Below are positions 35,872 to 45,156 of a stretch of DNA of 64,000 bases, piece after piece. The DNA comes from Peptacetobacter sp900550335 (GTDB lineage: Bacteria; Bacillota; Clostridia; Peptostreptococcales; Peptostreptococcaceae). The stretch's first letter is position 1; each line of letters begins with the position of its first letter. The notes under the pieces are model-generated. The model was not told where the DNA came from. It saw only the letters and a program-made list of their open reading frames with translations, and did no database searches. Both the position numbers and the translations under genes were made by a program. The stretch spans positions 310,001 to 374,000 of the forward strand of contig NZ_CP180001.1 in assembly GCF_047528295.1 (NCBI RefSeq), given 5' to 3'.

Positions 35872-36861
35872 TTAAATATATCCATTTTGACCTCTAACAG
35901 ATACTTCTCCAGATATTATTTCTTCTATTTCTCCGTCGTTATGTTTTACTATAAGGTTTCCATCATTGCTTATATCCATGCAGTATACTTTTTCTCTATG
36001 ATCTTTTTTTATTAGGTATACATCTTTACCTATAAGAACTGAATATTTTCTACAGATTCCTATTATATCCTCTCTGCTTCCATCTTCAATATATAAATTG
36101 TATAACTCTTCAAATTCTTTCATAATTTCCCTTATTATATCAGTTCCTTTAATATCAAATCCTTCTTTTTTTAGAGATGTTGCTTTTTTAGATAATTCCC
36201 CGGGAAATAACATAGTATTTACATTTATTCCCATACCTATAACTACACAGCCAACTTTTTCTACCTCAGCGACCATTTCTGTAAGTATTCCACATATCTT
36301 TTGCCCGTTCAATACAATGTCATTTGGCCATTTTATCTCAGCATCTACACCTAAATTTCTAAACGCATTTAATATAGATGCACCTGCAACTAATGTTAAA
36401 AACGGAGCCTTATATACTGGTATATCTGGTTTTAACATCAGACTCATCCATATACCTTCTCCTACATTTGATTGCCAGTTTTTTCCGAGTCTGCCCTTTC
36501 CAGCAGATTGATACTCAGATATGATAAGTGTTCCATCTTTTAGAGATTCAAAATTATCTTTTGCATAATTATTTGTAGAATCTATCTCTTGGAAATATTT
36601 TATATTTTGACCTACAAATTTCGTATCTAAATTCGCAGTTATCTGCTCTGGAATTATTACATCTGAATTTACATCTACAATTCTATATCCTTTTTTATTT
36701 ATCGCTTCTATATCATATCCATTTTCTTTTAGATAATTTATATGCTTCCACACAGCAGCTCTAGAAATTCCAAGTTCTTTAGAAATACTTTCTCCAGATA
36801 TAAATTCTTCTCCAGAATTAGATAGCATTTCTATTATTCTCTTTCTATTATCTTTAGGCAT
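35872..36861 (-). CDS. birA: Bifunctional biotin ligase / biotin operon repressor
   Basis: The protein joins biotin to acceptor lysines and can repress biotin genes. An N-terminal winged helix (SGESISKELGISRAAVWKHI) is followed by the ligase core, with GRLGKNWQSNVGEGIWMS near residue 120 and LKWPNDI-like KWPND near residue 170. An SH3-like C-terminal domain ends it. The start was placed at MPKDNRKRIIEML because AAAGGA lies about 9 bp upstream. Longer in-frame starts exist up to 36894. Confidence 0.92.
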   Translation of the reverse strand: MPKDNRKRIIEMLSNSGEEFISGESISKELGISRAAVWKHINYLKENGYDIEAINKKGYRIVDVNSDVIIPEQITANLDTKFVGQNIKYFQEIDSTNNYAKDNFESLKDGTLIISEYQSAGKGRLGKNWQSNVGEGIWMSLMLKPDIPVYKAPFLTLVAGASILNAFRNLGVDAEIKWPNDIVLNGQKICGILTEMVAEVEKVGCVVIGMGINVNTMLFPGELSKKATSLKKEGFDIKGTDIIREIMKEFEELYNLYIEDGSREDIIGICRKYSVLIGKDVYLIKKDHREKVYCMDISNDGNLIVKHNDGEIEEIISGEVSVRGQNGYI

Positions 36862-36919
36862 GCTCATTCTTCCTTTCCACAAACTATATACCAATATCTA
36901 AAACTTAGATTATAAAAAA

Positions 36920-36939
36920 GGGAAGGTATCCACCTTCCC
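36920..36939 (-). terminator. Intrinsic terminator after ftsH
   Basis: Hairpin GGGAAGGT / ACCTTCCC with a 4-nt loop, followed on the minus strand by six Ts. It lies 28 bp past the ftsH stop. Confidence 0.88.
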
Positions 36940-36966
36940 CCTAGTTTATCTTTTTATTTATAAATA

Positions 36967-38982
36967 TTATTCTTCCTCATCAAAAATATTTTTTACTTTT
37001 TCTGATTCATTAGAAGATTCTATTTTAGACTCATCATCAGATTCTATTTCTGCAGTTGCTTCTGTTTCAGAAGTTTCATCTTTAACTTCTACAAAATCAG
37101 CTTCATAGTCTACTACTCCTGCTTCTTTCTTTCTGTTTTCTTCTATTTCATCTAAGTCTAAATCTAATGGAAGATTTCCATCTATAGCTTTTATAAATTC
37201 TTCTGCATCTAATGTTTCGTATACTAATAACGCCTGTGCAACATTTTCTAATTTATCCATATTTTCTGATAGGATTTTCTTAGTCATTTCGTATGCACCA
37301 AGTATTATATTTCTTATTTCTACGTCGATTTCATTTGCAACTTCTTCTGAGTATGTTCTAGTGTTTGATATGCTATTTCCTAAGAATACCTCACCTTCAC
37401 TGTCAAATGTCATAGGTCCTATCTTAGCACTCATACCGTATTTCTTAACCATATCTCTAGCTGTCTGACTAACTCTTTCAAGGTCGTTAGAAGCTCCAGT
37501 AGATATATCTTTAAGAACTAACTCTTCAGCAACCCTACCACCAAGCATAACTATTATATTTTCTTCCATATCTCTCTTAGTAGCAAAGTATTTGTCCTCT
37601 ACAGGTAGCTGCATTGTAAATCCACCTGCCATACCTCTAGGTATTATAGTTACCTGATGTACCGGACTTACATTTTCAAGTAAGTGTGCACAAACTGCAT
37701 GTCCTGCTTCGTGGTATGCAGTAAGTCTCTTTTCTTTGTCGCTTATTACTCTTGATTTTTTAGCTACACCAACTATAACCTTAGTTATAGATTCTTCTAT
37801 TGTAGCCATTCTTATTTTCTTTTCACCTTTTCTCGCAGTTAATATAGCTGCTTCATTCATAAGGTTTTCTATATCTGCAGGAGTAAATCCTGGAGTTCTC
37901 TTAGCTAATACATCTAATCTAACATCATCTGCTAGAGGTTTCTTTCTTGAATGAACTTTAAATATAGCTTCTCTACCTTTAACATCAGGTGTTCCAACAA
38001 CAACCTGTCTATCAAATCTGCCTGGTCTTAAAAGTGCAGGGTCTAGTATGTCAGGTCTGTTTGTAGCAGCCATTATTATTATACCCTGATTAATTCCGAA
38101 ACCATCCATTTCAACTAGTAACTGGTTAAGTGTCTGTTCTCTTTCATCGTGTCCTCCACCTAGACCAGCACCTCTTTTTCTACCAACAGCATCTATTTCG
38201 TCTATGAATATTATCGCTGGAGCATTTTTCTTAGCATCTTCAAATAATGATCTAACTCTAGATGCACCTACCCCAACAAACATTTCAACGAAATCAGAAC
38301 CACTTATACTGAAGAATGGTACTCCAGCTTCTCCGGCTACTGCTTTTGATAAGAATGTTTTACCTGTTCCTGGAGGCCCAACCATAAGGATACCTTTTGG
38401 TATTCTAGCTCCAAGCTGTGTGTATTTTTTAGGATTTTTTAAGAAGTCTACAACTTCCTGTAAATCCTCTTTTTCTTCTTGAAGACCTGCAACATCCGCA
38501 AATGTTACTTTTTCTCCTTCTCCATCTTTGTGTAATTTGGCTTTAGATTTTCCAAAGTTCATAACTTTGCCACCGCCGCCCTGAGACTGATTCATAAAAC
38601 TGAACCAAAGTATTCCTAAGAATATAAGCATAATAAATGTTGGAAGCATTGATATGAACCAAGGTGTTGTAGGTTCTGGCTCACCATCTATTACTAACTT
38701 ATTCTGTTTTGACTGTTCTAAAACTTTATCTGCGAATTGTTCGCTCTTTACTTCTGATGGTATATAAGATTTAAATTTTGTCTTATCTTTTAGTACACCT
38801 TCAACAGATGTATCATCCACAAAATATATTGAGGCTATATCCCCTTCATTAAGTTCTTGGTATACTTTTGAAAATGGAATTTCTTTTACTTCTTCTACTT
38901 CTTTTCCAGTAAACTGGATAACGCCGACTATTATAGCTAACATTAGAACGTAAAATACCATTCCTTTTAGCATTTTTTTCAA
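36967..38982 (-). CDS. ftsH: ATP-dependent zinc metalloprotease FtsH
   Basis: This 671-residue membrane-anchored AAA protease degrades misfolded and regulatory membrane proteins. Two transmembrane helices lie at about 5-25 and 108-128. The ATPase has Walker A GPPGTGKT near residue 200 and Walker B FIDEIDA near residue 257. The zinc site HEAGH is near residue 425. The C-terminal 50 residues are unusually acidic and serine-rich. The start is TTG, supported by GGGAGG 9 bp upstream. It follows tilS by 27 bp. Confidence 0.96.
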   Translation of the reverse strand: MKKMLKGMVFYVLMLAIIVGVIQFTGKEVEEVKEIPFSKVYQELNEGDIASIYFVDDTSVEGVLKDKTKFKSYIPSEVKSEQFADKVLEQSKQNKLVIDGEPEPTTPWFISMLPTFIMLIFLGILWFSFMNQSQGGGGKVMNFGKSKAKLHKDGEGEKVTFADVAGLQEEKEDLQEVVDFLKNPKKYTQLGARIPKGILMVGPPGTGKTFLSKAVAGEAGVPFFSISGSDFVEMFVGVGASRVRSLFEDAKKNAPAIIFIDEIDAVGRKRGAGLGGGHDEREQTLNQLLVEMDGFGINQGIIIMAATNRPDILDPALLRPGRFDRQVVVGTPDVKGREAIFKVHSRKKPLADDVRLDVLAKRTPGFTPADIENLMNEAAILTARKGEKKIRMATIEESITKVIVGVAKKSRVISDKEKRLTAYHEAGHAVCAHLLENVSPVHQVTIIPRGMAGGFTMQLPVEDKYFATKRDMEENIIVMLGGRVAEELVLKDISTGASNDLERVSQTARDMVKKYGMSAKIGPMTFDSEGEVFLGNSISNTRTYSEEVANEIDVEIRNIILGAYEMTKKILSENMDKLENVAQALLVYETLDAEEFIKAIDGNLPLDLDLDEIEENRKKEAGVVDYEADFVEVKDETSETEATAEIESDDESKIESSNESEKVKNIFDEEE

Positions 38983-39009
38983 ATTAAATTTCCTCCCCTC
39001 TTTAAGGTC

Positions 39010-40395
39010 CTACAGTTTTTTTATGCTTAGTTTAAGTACTTTTTTTGTACTTTCATCTATCTTATAATTCTCACTCATTCTGTACTCACCAGCAAGAATT
39101 ACTTCTTCCTCGTCAGCCACAATTGGTACCCTATTCCTCATCGCTCTAGGTATTTTAAGGTCTATGAATAAATCTTTTATTTTTTTAGTTCCACCTTTTA
39201 GTTTAATCTTATCCCCTGGCTGCCTATTCCTTACAGTTATACCCCCTTTTATTTTATCAAAATCAATAGCTTTTATAGATGAATCTTTTTTAAGACTTCT
39301 ATATTTTTCTATGCTTATAACATCAGCGTCTACTAATACGCCTAGTTCCTTTATTTTTATAAAACCATCTTTTGGTACACTGTAGCTATATTCTATTTCT
39401 TCATCTTTTATTTCTTCTAACGTAAATAGTATACTATCTATTTTTCTATATGCAAATACTCCCCTTGGAAGATTTAACATTTTACCATTTTTTGAAGCAT
39501 CTATAAGCTGAATAACATCTTCTATATGCTTCTGGTCTACAAAGTTTGTATCTCCAAGTACATCCTTTATAGCATATCTTATTATTCTATTTTGTATAGC
39601 TTCATGATATGAGGATAATTTTTCTACATTTATCTCTACTGCTGCTCCATCTTTTAAAGCTACTTCCTCGTATGCCTTAGTTGCCTCAGAGTCTATAAAA
39701 TCTCCATCACTCTTCATGCTATTGCTAAGCCTAACTATTGATTCTACTACATTGCTATTAAAATGTTCCCGCATATATGGTAGTAGTTCCAGTCTAATTC
39801 TATTTCTTGTATAGATACTTTCTAGATTAGTTTGATCTATCTTAGGATTTAAATCATACTGCTCACAATAAGCTTCTATATCTTTTCTTTCTATATCTAG
39901 TATAGGTCTAATTATACCATTTTCTCTAGTATATTCTATCCCTCTTAATCCTTGAAGGCCTGTTCCTCTCATAATTCTCATCATAACAGTCTCAGCCTGG
40001 TCATTCATATTATGTCCTATTGCTATTTTATTAGCACCAGTTCTTCTTTTTATTTCATAGAACATTTCATATCTTATATTTCTAGCACCTTCTTCCAAAG
40101 AAAGTCCATTTTCTTCACAATATTTTGGTACATCTACAGATTTTATAAACACTGGAATTCCAAGAGAATCACAAAGCTCAGATACAAATAATGCATCCTT
40201 CTGTGCCTCAATTCCCCTTATCTGATGATTTAGATGTGCTGCATATATTTTTAAATTTCTAGATTCTTTTAATCTATTTAATATATGAAGAAGGCAAACT
40301 GAATCCGGCCCTCCTGAAAGTCCAACTATTATTTTATCTCCATACGATATCATATTGTGTTTATCTATAGTATCAACAACTCTATTAAATATCAT
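39010..40395 (-). CDS. tilS: tRNA(Ile)-lysidine synthase
   Basis: The N-type ATP pyrophosphatase has the PP-loop VGLSGGPDSVCLL near residue 23. It converts C34 of tRNA-Ile(CAU) to lysidine, so that the tRNA reads AUA, a codon very common in this AT-rich genome. The TilS C-terminal domain is present (TVRNRQPGDKIKLKGGTKKIKDLFID). The start was placed at MIFNRVVDTIDK after a GAGG ribosome-binding site. The longer in-frame extension to 40476 is not like TilS. tilS-ftsH order is common in Firmicutes. Confidence 0.94.
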   Translation of the reverse strand: MIFNRVVDTIDKHNMISYGDKIIVGLSGGPDSVCLLHILNRLKESRNLKIYAAHLNHQIRGIEAQKDALFVSELCDSLGIPVFIKSVDVPKYCEENGLSLEEGARNIRYEMFYEIKRRTGANKIAIGHNMNDQAETVMMRIMRGTGLQGLRGIEYTRENGIIRPILDIERKDIEAYCEQYDLNPKIDQTNLESIYTRNRIRLELLPYMREHFNSNVVESIVRLSNSMKSDGDFIDSEATKAYEEVALKDGAAVEINVEKLSSYHEAIQNRIIRYAIKDVLGDTNFVDQKHIEDVIQLIDASKNGKMLNLPRGVFAYRKIDSILFTLEEIKDEEIEYSYSVPKDGFIKIKELGVLVDADVISIEKYRSLKKDSSIKAIDFDKIKGGITVRNRQPGDKIKLKGGTKKIKDLFIDLKIPRAMRNRVPIVADEEEVILAGEYRMSENYKIDESTKKVLKLSIKKL

Positions 40396-40489
40396 ATTTA
40401 TTACCTCTTTTTTAGTTTTTATAGTAACTAAAGCTTTTATTTTATTAAACAAATCGCCTAAGTATAATAATACCAAATAAATCTAAGAA

Positions 40490-40511
40490 AAGGTAGCTTT
40501 TTCGCTACCTT
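40490..40511 (-). terminator. Terminator-like hairpin after the DUF1934 gene
   Basis: Arms AAGGTAGC / GCTACCTT with a short loop. The following T run on the minus strand is short, so termination may be partial and allow readthrough into tilS-ftsH. Confidence 0.65.
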
Positions 40512-40543
40512 ATAAAAATTATTCTATTAATTTTTTAATTTAA

Positions 40544-40951
40544 TTATTTTTCAGCTTTTATAACTATCTTATTTCTTCCAGCAAACATATTCTGAATTTC
40601 TATCATATAGTCTAAATGAACCTCTAATTTCTTTTCTCCATTTGAAATTTTAAAGTCATTTACTTTAGTATCTATTAAAAATATTCCCTGAGGAGTAGCA
40701 TATCTGTTAGTATGTTTTTCACCCTTAACAAATGTCATTGTCGAGTTTACACTTCCACTTTTTATAACTTTTATGCAGTCTTTTGATATTTTTATAGTGT
40801 TTTTAACCTCCATATCTTCTTCTCTTTGGTTATATTTTATATATATACTATCGTTTTTTTCTATTAATTTTCCATATACTTTTAATTCTATGGTATCCAT
40901 ATTTCCATCGACATCGTATTGTTTTGTCTTTATTATTATTTTATTACTCAC
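40544..40951 (-). CDS. DUF1934 family beta-barrel protein
   Basis: The 135-residue protein, rich in beta strands, starts MSNKIIIKTKQYDVDGNMDTIELKVYG. It matches my recollection of the DUF1934 (YwiB-like) family, small calycin-like barrels in Firmicutes with no firm function. It lies 24 bp after murI, so it is likely co-transcribed. No signal peptide or catalytic motif is visible. Confidence 0.75.
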   Translation of the reverse strand: MSNKIIIKTKQYDVDGNMDTIELKVYGKLIEKNDSIYIKYNQREEDMEVKNTIKISKDCIKVIKSGSVNSTMTFVKGEKHTNRYATPQGIFLIDTKVNDFKISNGEKKLEVHLDYMIEIQNMFAGRNKIVIKAEK

Positions 40952-40975
40952 TATATTTCCTCGCTTATAATAAAT

Positions 40976-41779
40976 TTAATATCTCTGTATCTCTACCTTT
41001 TCAACTTCTATCTTAGTCTTTAAAAATTCTCTAGCTATAGATGGGAATTTTACATTTATATCAGATACAAAATAGTCACATTCTCCCGGCTCTTCTTTTG
41101 TATTTAGAAGATTTTTTTCTATTAGTATATTTTTTAAATCTATTGCCGTTTCTCTAGCTGGATTTACAAGCTTAACCTCAATACCTACTTCTTCACCTAT
41201 TGTTCTTTTTAACAATGGATAATGAGTACATCCAAGAACTATAGAATCTACACCTTTATCCTCAAGTTCTTTTAGATATTCTTTGGCTGTAAGTCTTGCA
41301 ACTTCTGTATTTGCCCATCCTTCTTCTACTATAGGGACAAATAAAGAACATGCCTTTCCGTATACTTTTATATTCTTGTCTATTTTTTTAATTTCAGTAT
41401 TATAAGCCTTTGATTTTATAGTTCCTTCAGTCCCTATAATTCCAACTTTTCCATTTTTTGTAGATGCTGCTGCTGTTCTAGCCCCAGCTTCAATAACTCC
41501 TATTATAGGCACATCATACTTTTCCTGTGCTTCAACTAAACTTCTAGCAGTAGCTGTATTACATGCTATTACTATAGCTTTAACATTTTTTGTTAGTAAA
41601 AAGTTTATAGCTTGAAAAGTATACTTCATTATCGTTTCCTTAGATCTAGGACCATATGGAACTCTGGCAGTATCACCAAAATATACTAAATCTTCATTGG
41701 GTAGTATTTTTTTAATCTCTTTTAATACTGTAAGTCCTCCTAATCCAGAATCAAAAACTCCGATTCCTCTTTTATCCAT
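40976..41779 (-). CDS. murI: Glutamate racemase
   Basis: The 267-residue enzyme supplies D-glutamate for peptidoglycan. Both catalytic cysteines are present: Cys in IVIACNTATA near residue 73 and Cys in VLGCTHYPLL near residue 184. The N-terminal GVFDSGLGGLTVLKEI and YFGDTARVPYG motifs are typical. It follows the GntR regulator by 27 bp. Confidence 0.96.
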   Translation of the reverse strand: MDKRGIGVFDSGLGGLTVLKEIKKILPNEDLVYFGDTARVPYGPRSKETIMKYTFQAINFLLTKNVKAIVIACNTATARSLVEAQEKYDVPIIGVIEAGARTAAASTKNGKVGIIGTEGTIKSKAYNTEIKKIDKNIKVYGKACSLFVPIVEEGWANTEVARLTAKEYLKELEDKGVDSIVLGCTHYPLLKRTIGEEVGIEVKLVNPARETAIDLKNILIEKNLLNTKEEPGECDYFVSDINVKFPSIAREFLKTKIEVEKVEIQRY

Positions 41780-41806
41780 AATAAATCTCCTTATCGATTA
41801 ACAACC

Positions 41807-42478
41807 TTATATTCTATCAGCCTTATCTATCATGTACTGTTCTGCTCTTTCTATATGCTCTTTTGCACATTTAGATGCCTTATTACCATCTCCACTTACT
41901 ATAGCTTCTATTAAATGCTCGTGTTCTTCTTTTATTCCCCTTATAGCATTGTTGTCAGACATATATCCTGCTCTAAATCTGTATACCTGTTCCCAAAGAG
42001 AGTTTATCATCTGAGTAAGCCTTTTATTTCCAGCTGCTTCAAATATACACTGGTGGAACTCTACGTCCTTTTTAAGTATCTCATCAAGATTTCCATTTTC
42101 CATAGCTACATTAAGAGATTCTGATATTTTTTTAAGCTCTTCTATTTCTTTTTCGTCCATTCTTTCAGCTGCTAAATTAGCTGCTAGCCCTTCTAGTGCA
42201 GATCTTACTTCCAGTACGTCTATTATATCTTTAACAGACATATCAGCTACATATGCACCTTTTCTAGGAAGCATTATAACAAAGCCCTCTAGCTCTAACT
42301 TTCTTATAGCCTCTCTTACAGGTGTTCTACTAACTCCTAGCTGTTCTGCTAGTTGAACTTCCATAAGTCTTTCTCCAGGTTTTAGACTTCCTTCCACAAT
42401 AGCCTTTCTTAAACTTTCAAAAACAACATCTCTAAGTGGTTTATAGTTATCTAAATTTAATTTAGTTAAATTTTCCAT
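41807..42478 (-). CDS. GntR-family transcriptional regulator (FadR subgroup)
   Basis: The 223-residue regulator has an N-terminal winged helix (LAEQLGVSRTPVREAIRKLELEGFV, about residues 43-67). An all-helical FCD ligand domain follows, with the metal-binding Asp and His residues (KKDVEFHQCIFEAAGN, EEHEHLIEAI). Its ligand is unknown. It overlaps ispE by 17 bp and is co-transcribed with ispE and murI, an arrangement that may link it to envelope precursor supply, though that is only inference. Confidence 0.88.
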   Translation of the reverse strand: MENLTKLNLDNYKPLRDVVFESLRKAIVEGSLKPGERLMEVQLAEQLGVSRTPVREAIRKLELEGFVIMLPRKGAYVADMSVKDIIDVLEVRSALEGLAANLAAERMDEKEIEELKKISESLNVAMENGNLDEILKKDVEFHQCIFEAAGNKRLTQMINSLWEQVYRFRAGYMSDNNAIRGIKEEHEHLIEAIVSGDGNKASKCAKEHIERAEQYMIDKADRI

Positions 42479-43343
42479 TTAATTCAATTCCCCTTTCAGC
42501 ACTTCTAACAAGGTAAACTTGCTTATATTTATCTAGTAATTCTTTCTTAGCTTTTTCAGCCTCATCCTGTGAATCAAACAGTCCGAATACTGTAGGTCCA
42601 CTTCCACTCATCATAGTTCCTAAGACATCACTTCTTTTCATAATATTTTCTATATCTTCTATCTCTGGATGCATTAAAGATGTTACAGATTCTAAGACAT
42701 TACACATATTTTTTGCAAGTTCATCTATTCTATCTTCTTTAAGACATTCTATAAGATATTTATTATCTGGTCTTTTAGATACATTTGAATTATCAAATTT
42801 ATTGTATACTTCTTTTGTAGATACAAATAGTTCCGGTTTACACACTAATACAAAAACATCGTTATTTAGACCTTTTATATTAGTTAATTTTTCACCTAAA
42901 TTTTCCGCAAGTACTGCTCCTCCAGATATACAGAATGGAACATCTGCTCCAAGTTCAAATCCAATTTCTTTTAACTCTTCTTCATTAAGTCCTAATTCCC
43001 ACATATCGTTTAAAGCCACTAAAGTACCTGCTGCATTTGTACTTCCCCCAGCCATACCTGCTGCAACAGGTATTCTTTTATCTATAAAAATCTCAGCTCC
43101 TTTTTTTACCCCAGTTTTTTCTTTTAGGAGTTGTGCTGCTTTATATACTATATTATTTTCATTAAGCGGTATTTCTTTACTTTTACTTTTAAGTATTATT
43201 TTCCCATCGTTTCGCTCTGTTATGTCGAGAATATCGTATAAATCGATAGACTGCATTATCATTTCAACAAGATGGTATCCATTTGGAAGCTTACCAAGTA
43301 CATCTATAGATAAATTTATTTTAGCTCTACATTTAACCTTCAT
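42462..43343 (-). CDS. ispE: 4-diphosphocytidyl-2-C-methyl-D-erythritol kinase
   Basis: This GHMP-family kinase of the MEP isoprenoid pathway starts MKVKCRAKINLSIDVLG. Its phosphate-binding motif IPVAAGMAGGSTNAA is near residue 85, and the C-terminal GSGPTVFGLF near residue 260. The ATG was chosen because GGAGG lies 8 bp upstream; an in-frame ATG six codons earlier overlaps that site. It shows that the organism uses the MEP route for isopentenyl diphosphate. Confidence 0.93.
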   Translation of the reverse strand: MKVKCRAKINLSIDVLGKLPNGYHLVEMIMQSIDLYDILDITERNDGKIILKSKSKEIPLNENNIVYKAAQLLKEKTGVKKGAEIFIDKRIPVAAGMAGGSTNAAGTLVALNDMWELGLNEEELKEIGFELGADVPFCISGGAVLAENLGEKLTNIKGLNNDVFVLVCKPELFVSTKEVYNKFDNSNVSKRPDNKYLIECLKEDRIDELAKNMCNVLESVTSLMHPEIEDIENIMKRSDVLGTMMSGSGPTVFGLFDSQDEAEKAKKELLDKYKQVYLVRSAERGIELNGKFN

Positions 43344-43414
43344 TTTATTATCCTCCGACATATTTTTGCAAAAAAATTAGTTCATATTATCACATTATTA
43401 ATTATACTACAAAA

Positions 43415-43451
43415 AACAGGTAATTGTGTATATAATATACAATTACCTGTT
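43415..43451 (-). terminator. Intrinsic terminator after veg
   Basis: A 13-bp perfect stem AACAGGTAATTGT / ACAATTACCTGTT is followed on the minus strand by a T run. A second 9-bp palindrome, TACAGTATA / TATACTGTA, lies at 43502-43527, nearer the veg stop. Confidence 0.85.
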
Positions 43452-43557
43452 CTCTTAATTTGAATCAAATTCCATTAATTAACTTTTCTCAAAAAAAATT
43501 ATACAGTATAAGTCGTATTATACTGTAAGATTCTACTCTATTAATTTTTATTATTCT

Positions 43558-43833
43558 CTAACTTACTTTACGTTCTTCTTCAGATTTTCCTTTTATTACC
43601 TGTAGTTTTACACTAGAAGTAAGTAAATCTGAATAACTATAAGAAATTCTAGATGTACCATTAGAACCATCGTCTACTCTTACTATGAATACACTTGGAT
43701 ATGCCTCTTCAAGTACCCCTCTTGTTGTGACAATCTGTTTTCTTCCCTTATTAGCCTTTAGCTGTACTCTTTTACCTATGTGTTTTTCAAGAGTAGATTT
43801 TATATTTTCTAAAGTCTGAACTGTTGCCATCAT
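43558..43833 (-). CDS. veg: Veg family protein
   Basis: The 91-residue protein contains the Veg signature (LENIKSTLEKHIGKRVQLKANKGR, then VLEEAYPSVFIV). In Bacillus the veg promoter is among the strongest, and Veg affects biofilm matrix and spore processes; the mechanism is unclear. The gene is monocistronic here, with tandem strong promoters and a strong terminator. Confidence 0.92.
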   Translation of the reverse strand: MMATVQTLENIKSTLEKHIGKRVQLKANKGRKQIVTTRGVLEEAYPSVFIVRVDDGSNGTSRISYSYSDLLTSSVKLQVIKGKSEEERKVS

Positions 43834-43861
43834 ATCACCTTCCCAATTTTTCTATGTTTAC

Positions 43862-43932
43862 ATAATACCACAAACACAGTTTTTCGTCAAGCCTAAACTA
43901 ATTATTTTATATATTTTTTTCAATTTTGTCAA
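43862..43932 (-). promoter_or_regulatory. Tandem sigma-A promoters of veg
   Basis: The proximal promoter is TTGACG (43885-43890), 17 bp, TATTAT (43862-43867). A second, upstream set is TTGACA (43927-43932), 17 bp, TAAAAT (43904-43909). Both are close to consensus. The rest of the gap to the divergent LysR gene (43933-44179) is AT-rich with nothing else I can support. Confidence 0.78.
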
Positions 43933-44179
43933 TATAATTTTCGATATTATACAGTATTCTATTATATTCTTTTACTTTCGTCTATGAATTTTTTATTTAT
44001 AACATATATATATTCGATTTTTTCTATTATACTTAAAATCCTTTTGTATTTTCTCATACTTTCATTTATAATTAATAGTATATATGTTTTCTTATAGATA
44101 ACTATCTTAAATTTATAGGGTGTTTAAATAGTTATCTGAACAGTTACTATAAAATAAATTTTTTAATTGGTGATTAGGT

Positions 44180-45040
44180 ATGAAAATTGAGAAACTACAT
44201 TATTTTGAAAGTGTCGCACGTAACAAAAATTTTACAAAGGCAGCTAAAGAATGTCACATCGCTCAGCCCGCAATAAGTCATCATATTCAAAACCTTGAAG
44301 AGGAATTGGGTACAGAATTATTTATTAGAAATAGTAGAAATGTATCACTGACTCCTCAAGGAGAAATTTTCTACAAAGAAGTTGTGAAAATTTTAAAAGC
44401 TTATGAAGACGCGGTTATGAAAACAAAATTTAGCTCAATGTACTCAAAAGGTAAATTGACTATTGGTATGTACGGTTTTAGCTCTTTAAATATCTTAGAT
44501 TCAGCGGTATCTGCATTGAAGTCAAAATATCCAAATGTCGATATAATTTTTGACAGATGTCAAGACGCTTATTATGCGGACTATCTATTAAGTGGTAAAT
44601 ACGATGTTATTTTGGCTTATGTCTCATCAACATTAGAACTACCAGATAGTATAGATAGTAAGCTTGTTCGTTCATGCCCACTTGGAATTCTAATTCCAAA
44701 AACACATGAGCTAGCCGAAAAAGATACTGTGACAATGAATGATATTGTAAACGCAAAAGAAGACGTATACGTACTAGATACGCATATCAGCTATATGAAA
44801 AAACATACTGATATAGCCCATTCTAGAATAAAATCAGAGGATGATATGGAACTTCTTTTAATAACAGGATCTATCAACAAATCCATTATTTTTACTACTA
44901 GACATGAAGCTGATGAATTCCACAATGCTTCTATGACTTTTAGAGAGGTTTCTGATAGTGTTATTACTGCAAACCAGGGAATTTATTATTTAAAAAATCA
45001 TAATAATTGGGTACTTACTCAATTGCTAAACAATCTTTAA
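44180..45040 (+). CDS. LysR-family transcriptional regulator
   Basis: This 286-residue regulator has the N-terminal winged helix ARNKNFTKAAKECHIAQPAISHHIQNLEEELG (helix-turn-helix at about 18-40). The periplasmic-binding-like effector domain covers about 90-286. It is on the plus strand, divergent from veg and unlinked to an obvious target operon, so its effector is unknown. The ribosome-binding site (GGTGATTAGGT) is weak. Confidence 0.88.
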   Translation: MKIEKLHYFESVARNKNFTKAAKECHIAQPAISHHIQNLEEELGTELFIRNSRNVSLTPQGEIFYKEVVKILKAYEDAVMKTKFSSMYSKGKLTIGMYGFSSLNILDSAVSALKSKYPNVDIIFDRCQDAYYADYLLSGKYDVILAYVSSTLELPDSIDSKLVRSCPLGILIPKTHELAEKDTVTMNDIVNAKEDVYVLDTHISYMKKHTDIAHSRIKSEDDMELLLITGSINKSIIFTTRHEADEFHNASMTFREVSDSVITANQGIYYLKNHNNWVLTQLLNNL

Positions 45041-45064
45041 GTTAATTACTTTTGAAATAATAAG

Positions 45065-45094
45065 AAAAACACCTTCTTTATAGAGGGTGTTTTT
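45065..45094 (+). terminator. Intrinsic terminator after the LysR gene
   Basis: Arms AAAACACC / GGTGTTTT, extendable by an imperfect inner stem, with six Ts on the plus strand. It lies 25 bp past the stop codon. Confidence 0.85.
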
Positions 45095-45156
45095 TCTTTT
45101 ATCAATTTATTATCTTATCGCTTTATTCAATTATTTTTTATTTATAACCTTTACTT

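Noticed and set aside
40396..40476. A 27-residue N-terminal extension of TilS
   Set aside because: The family start with its PP-loop spacing and a ribosome-binding site fit the internal ATG at 40395.
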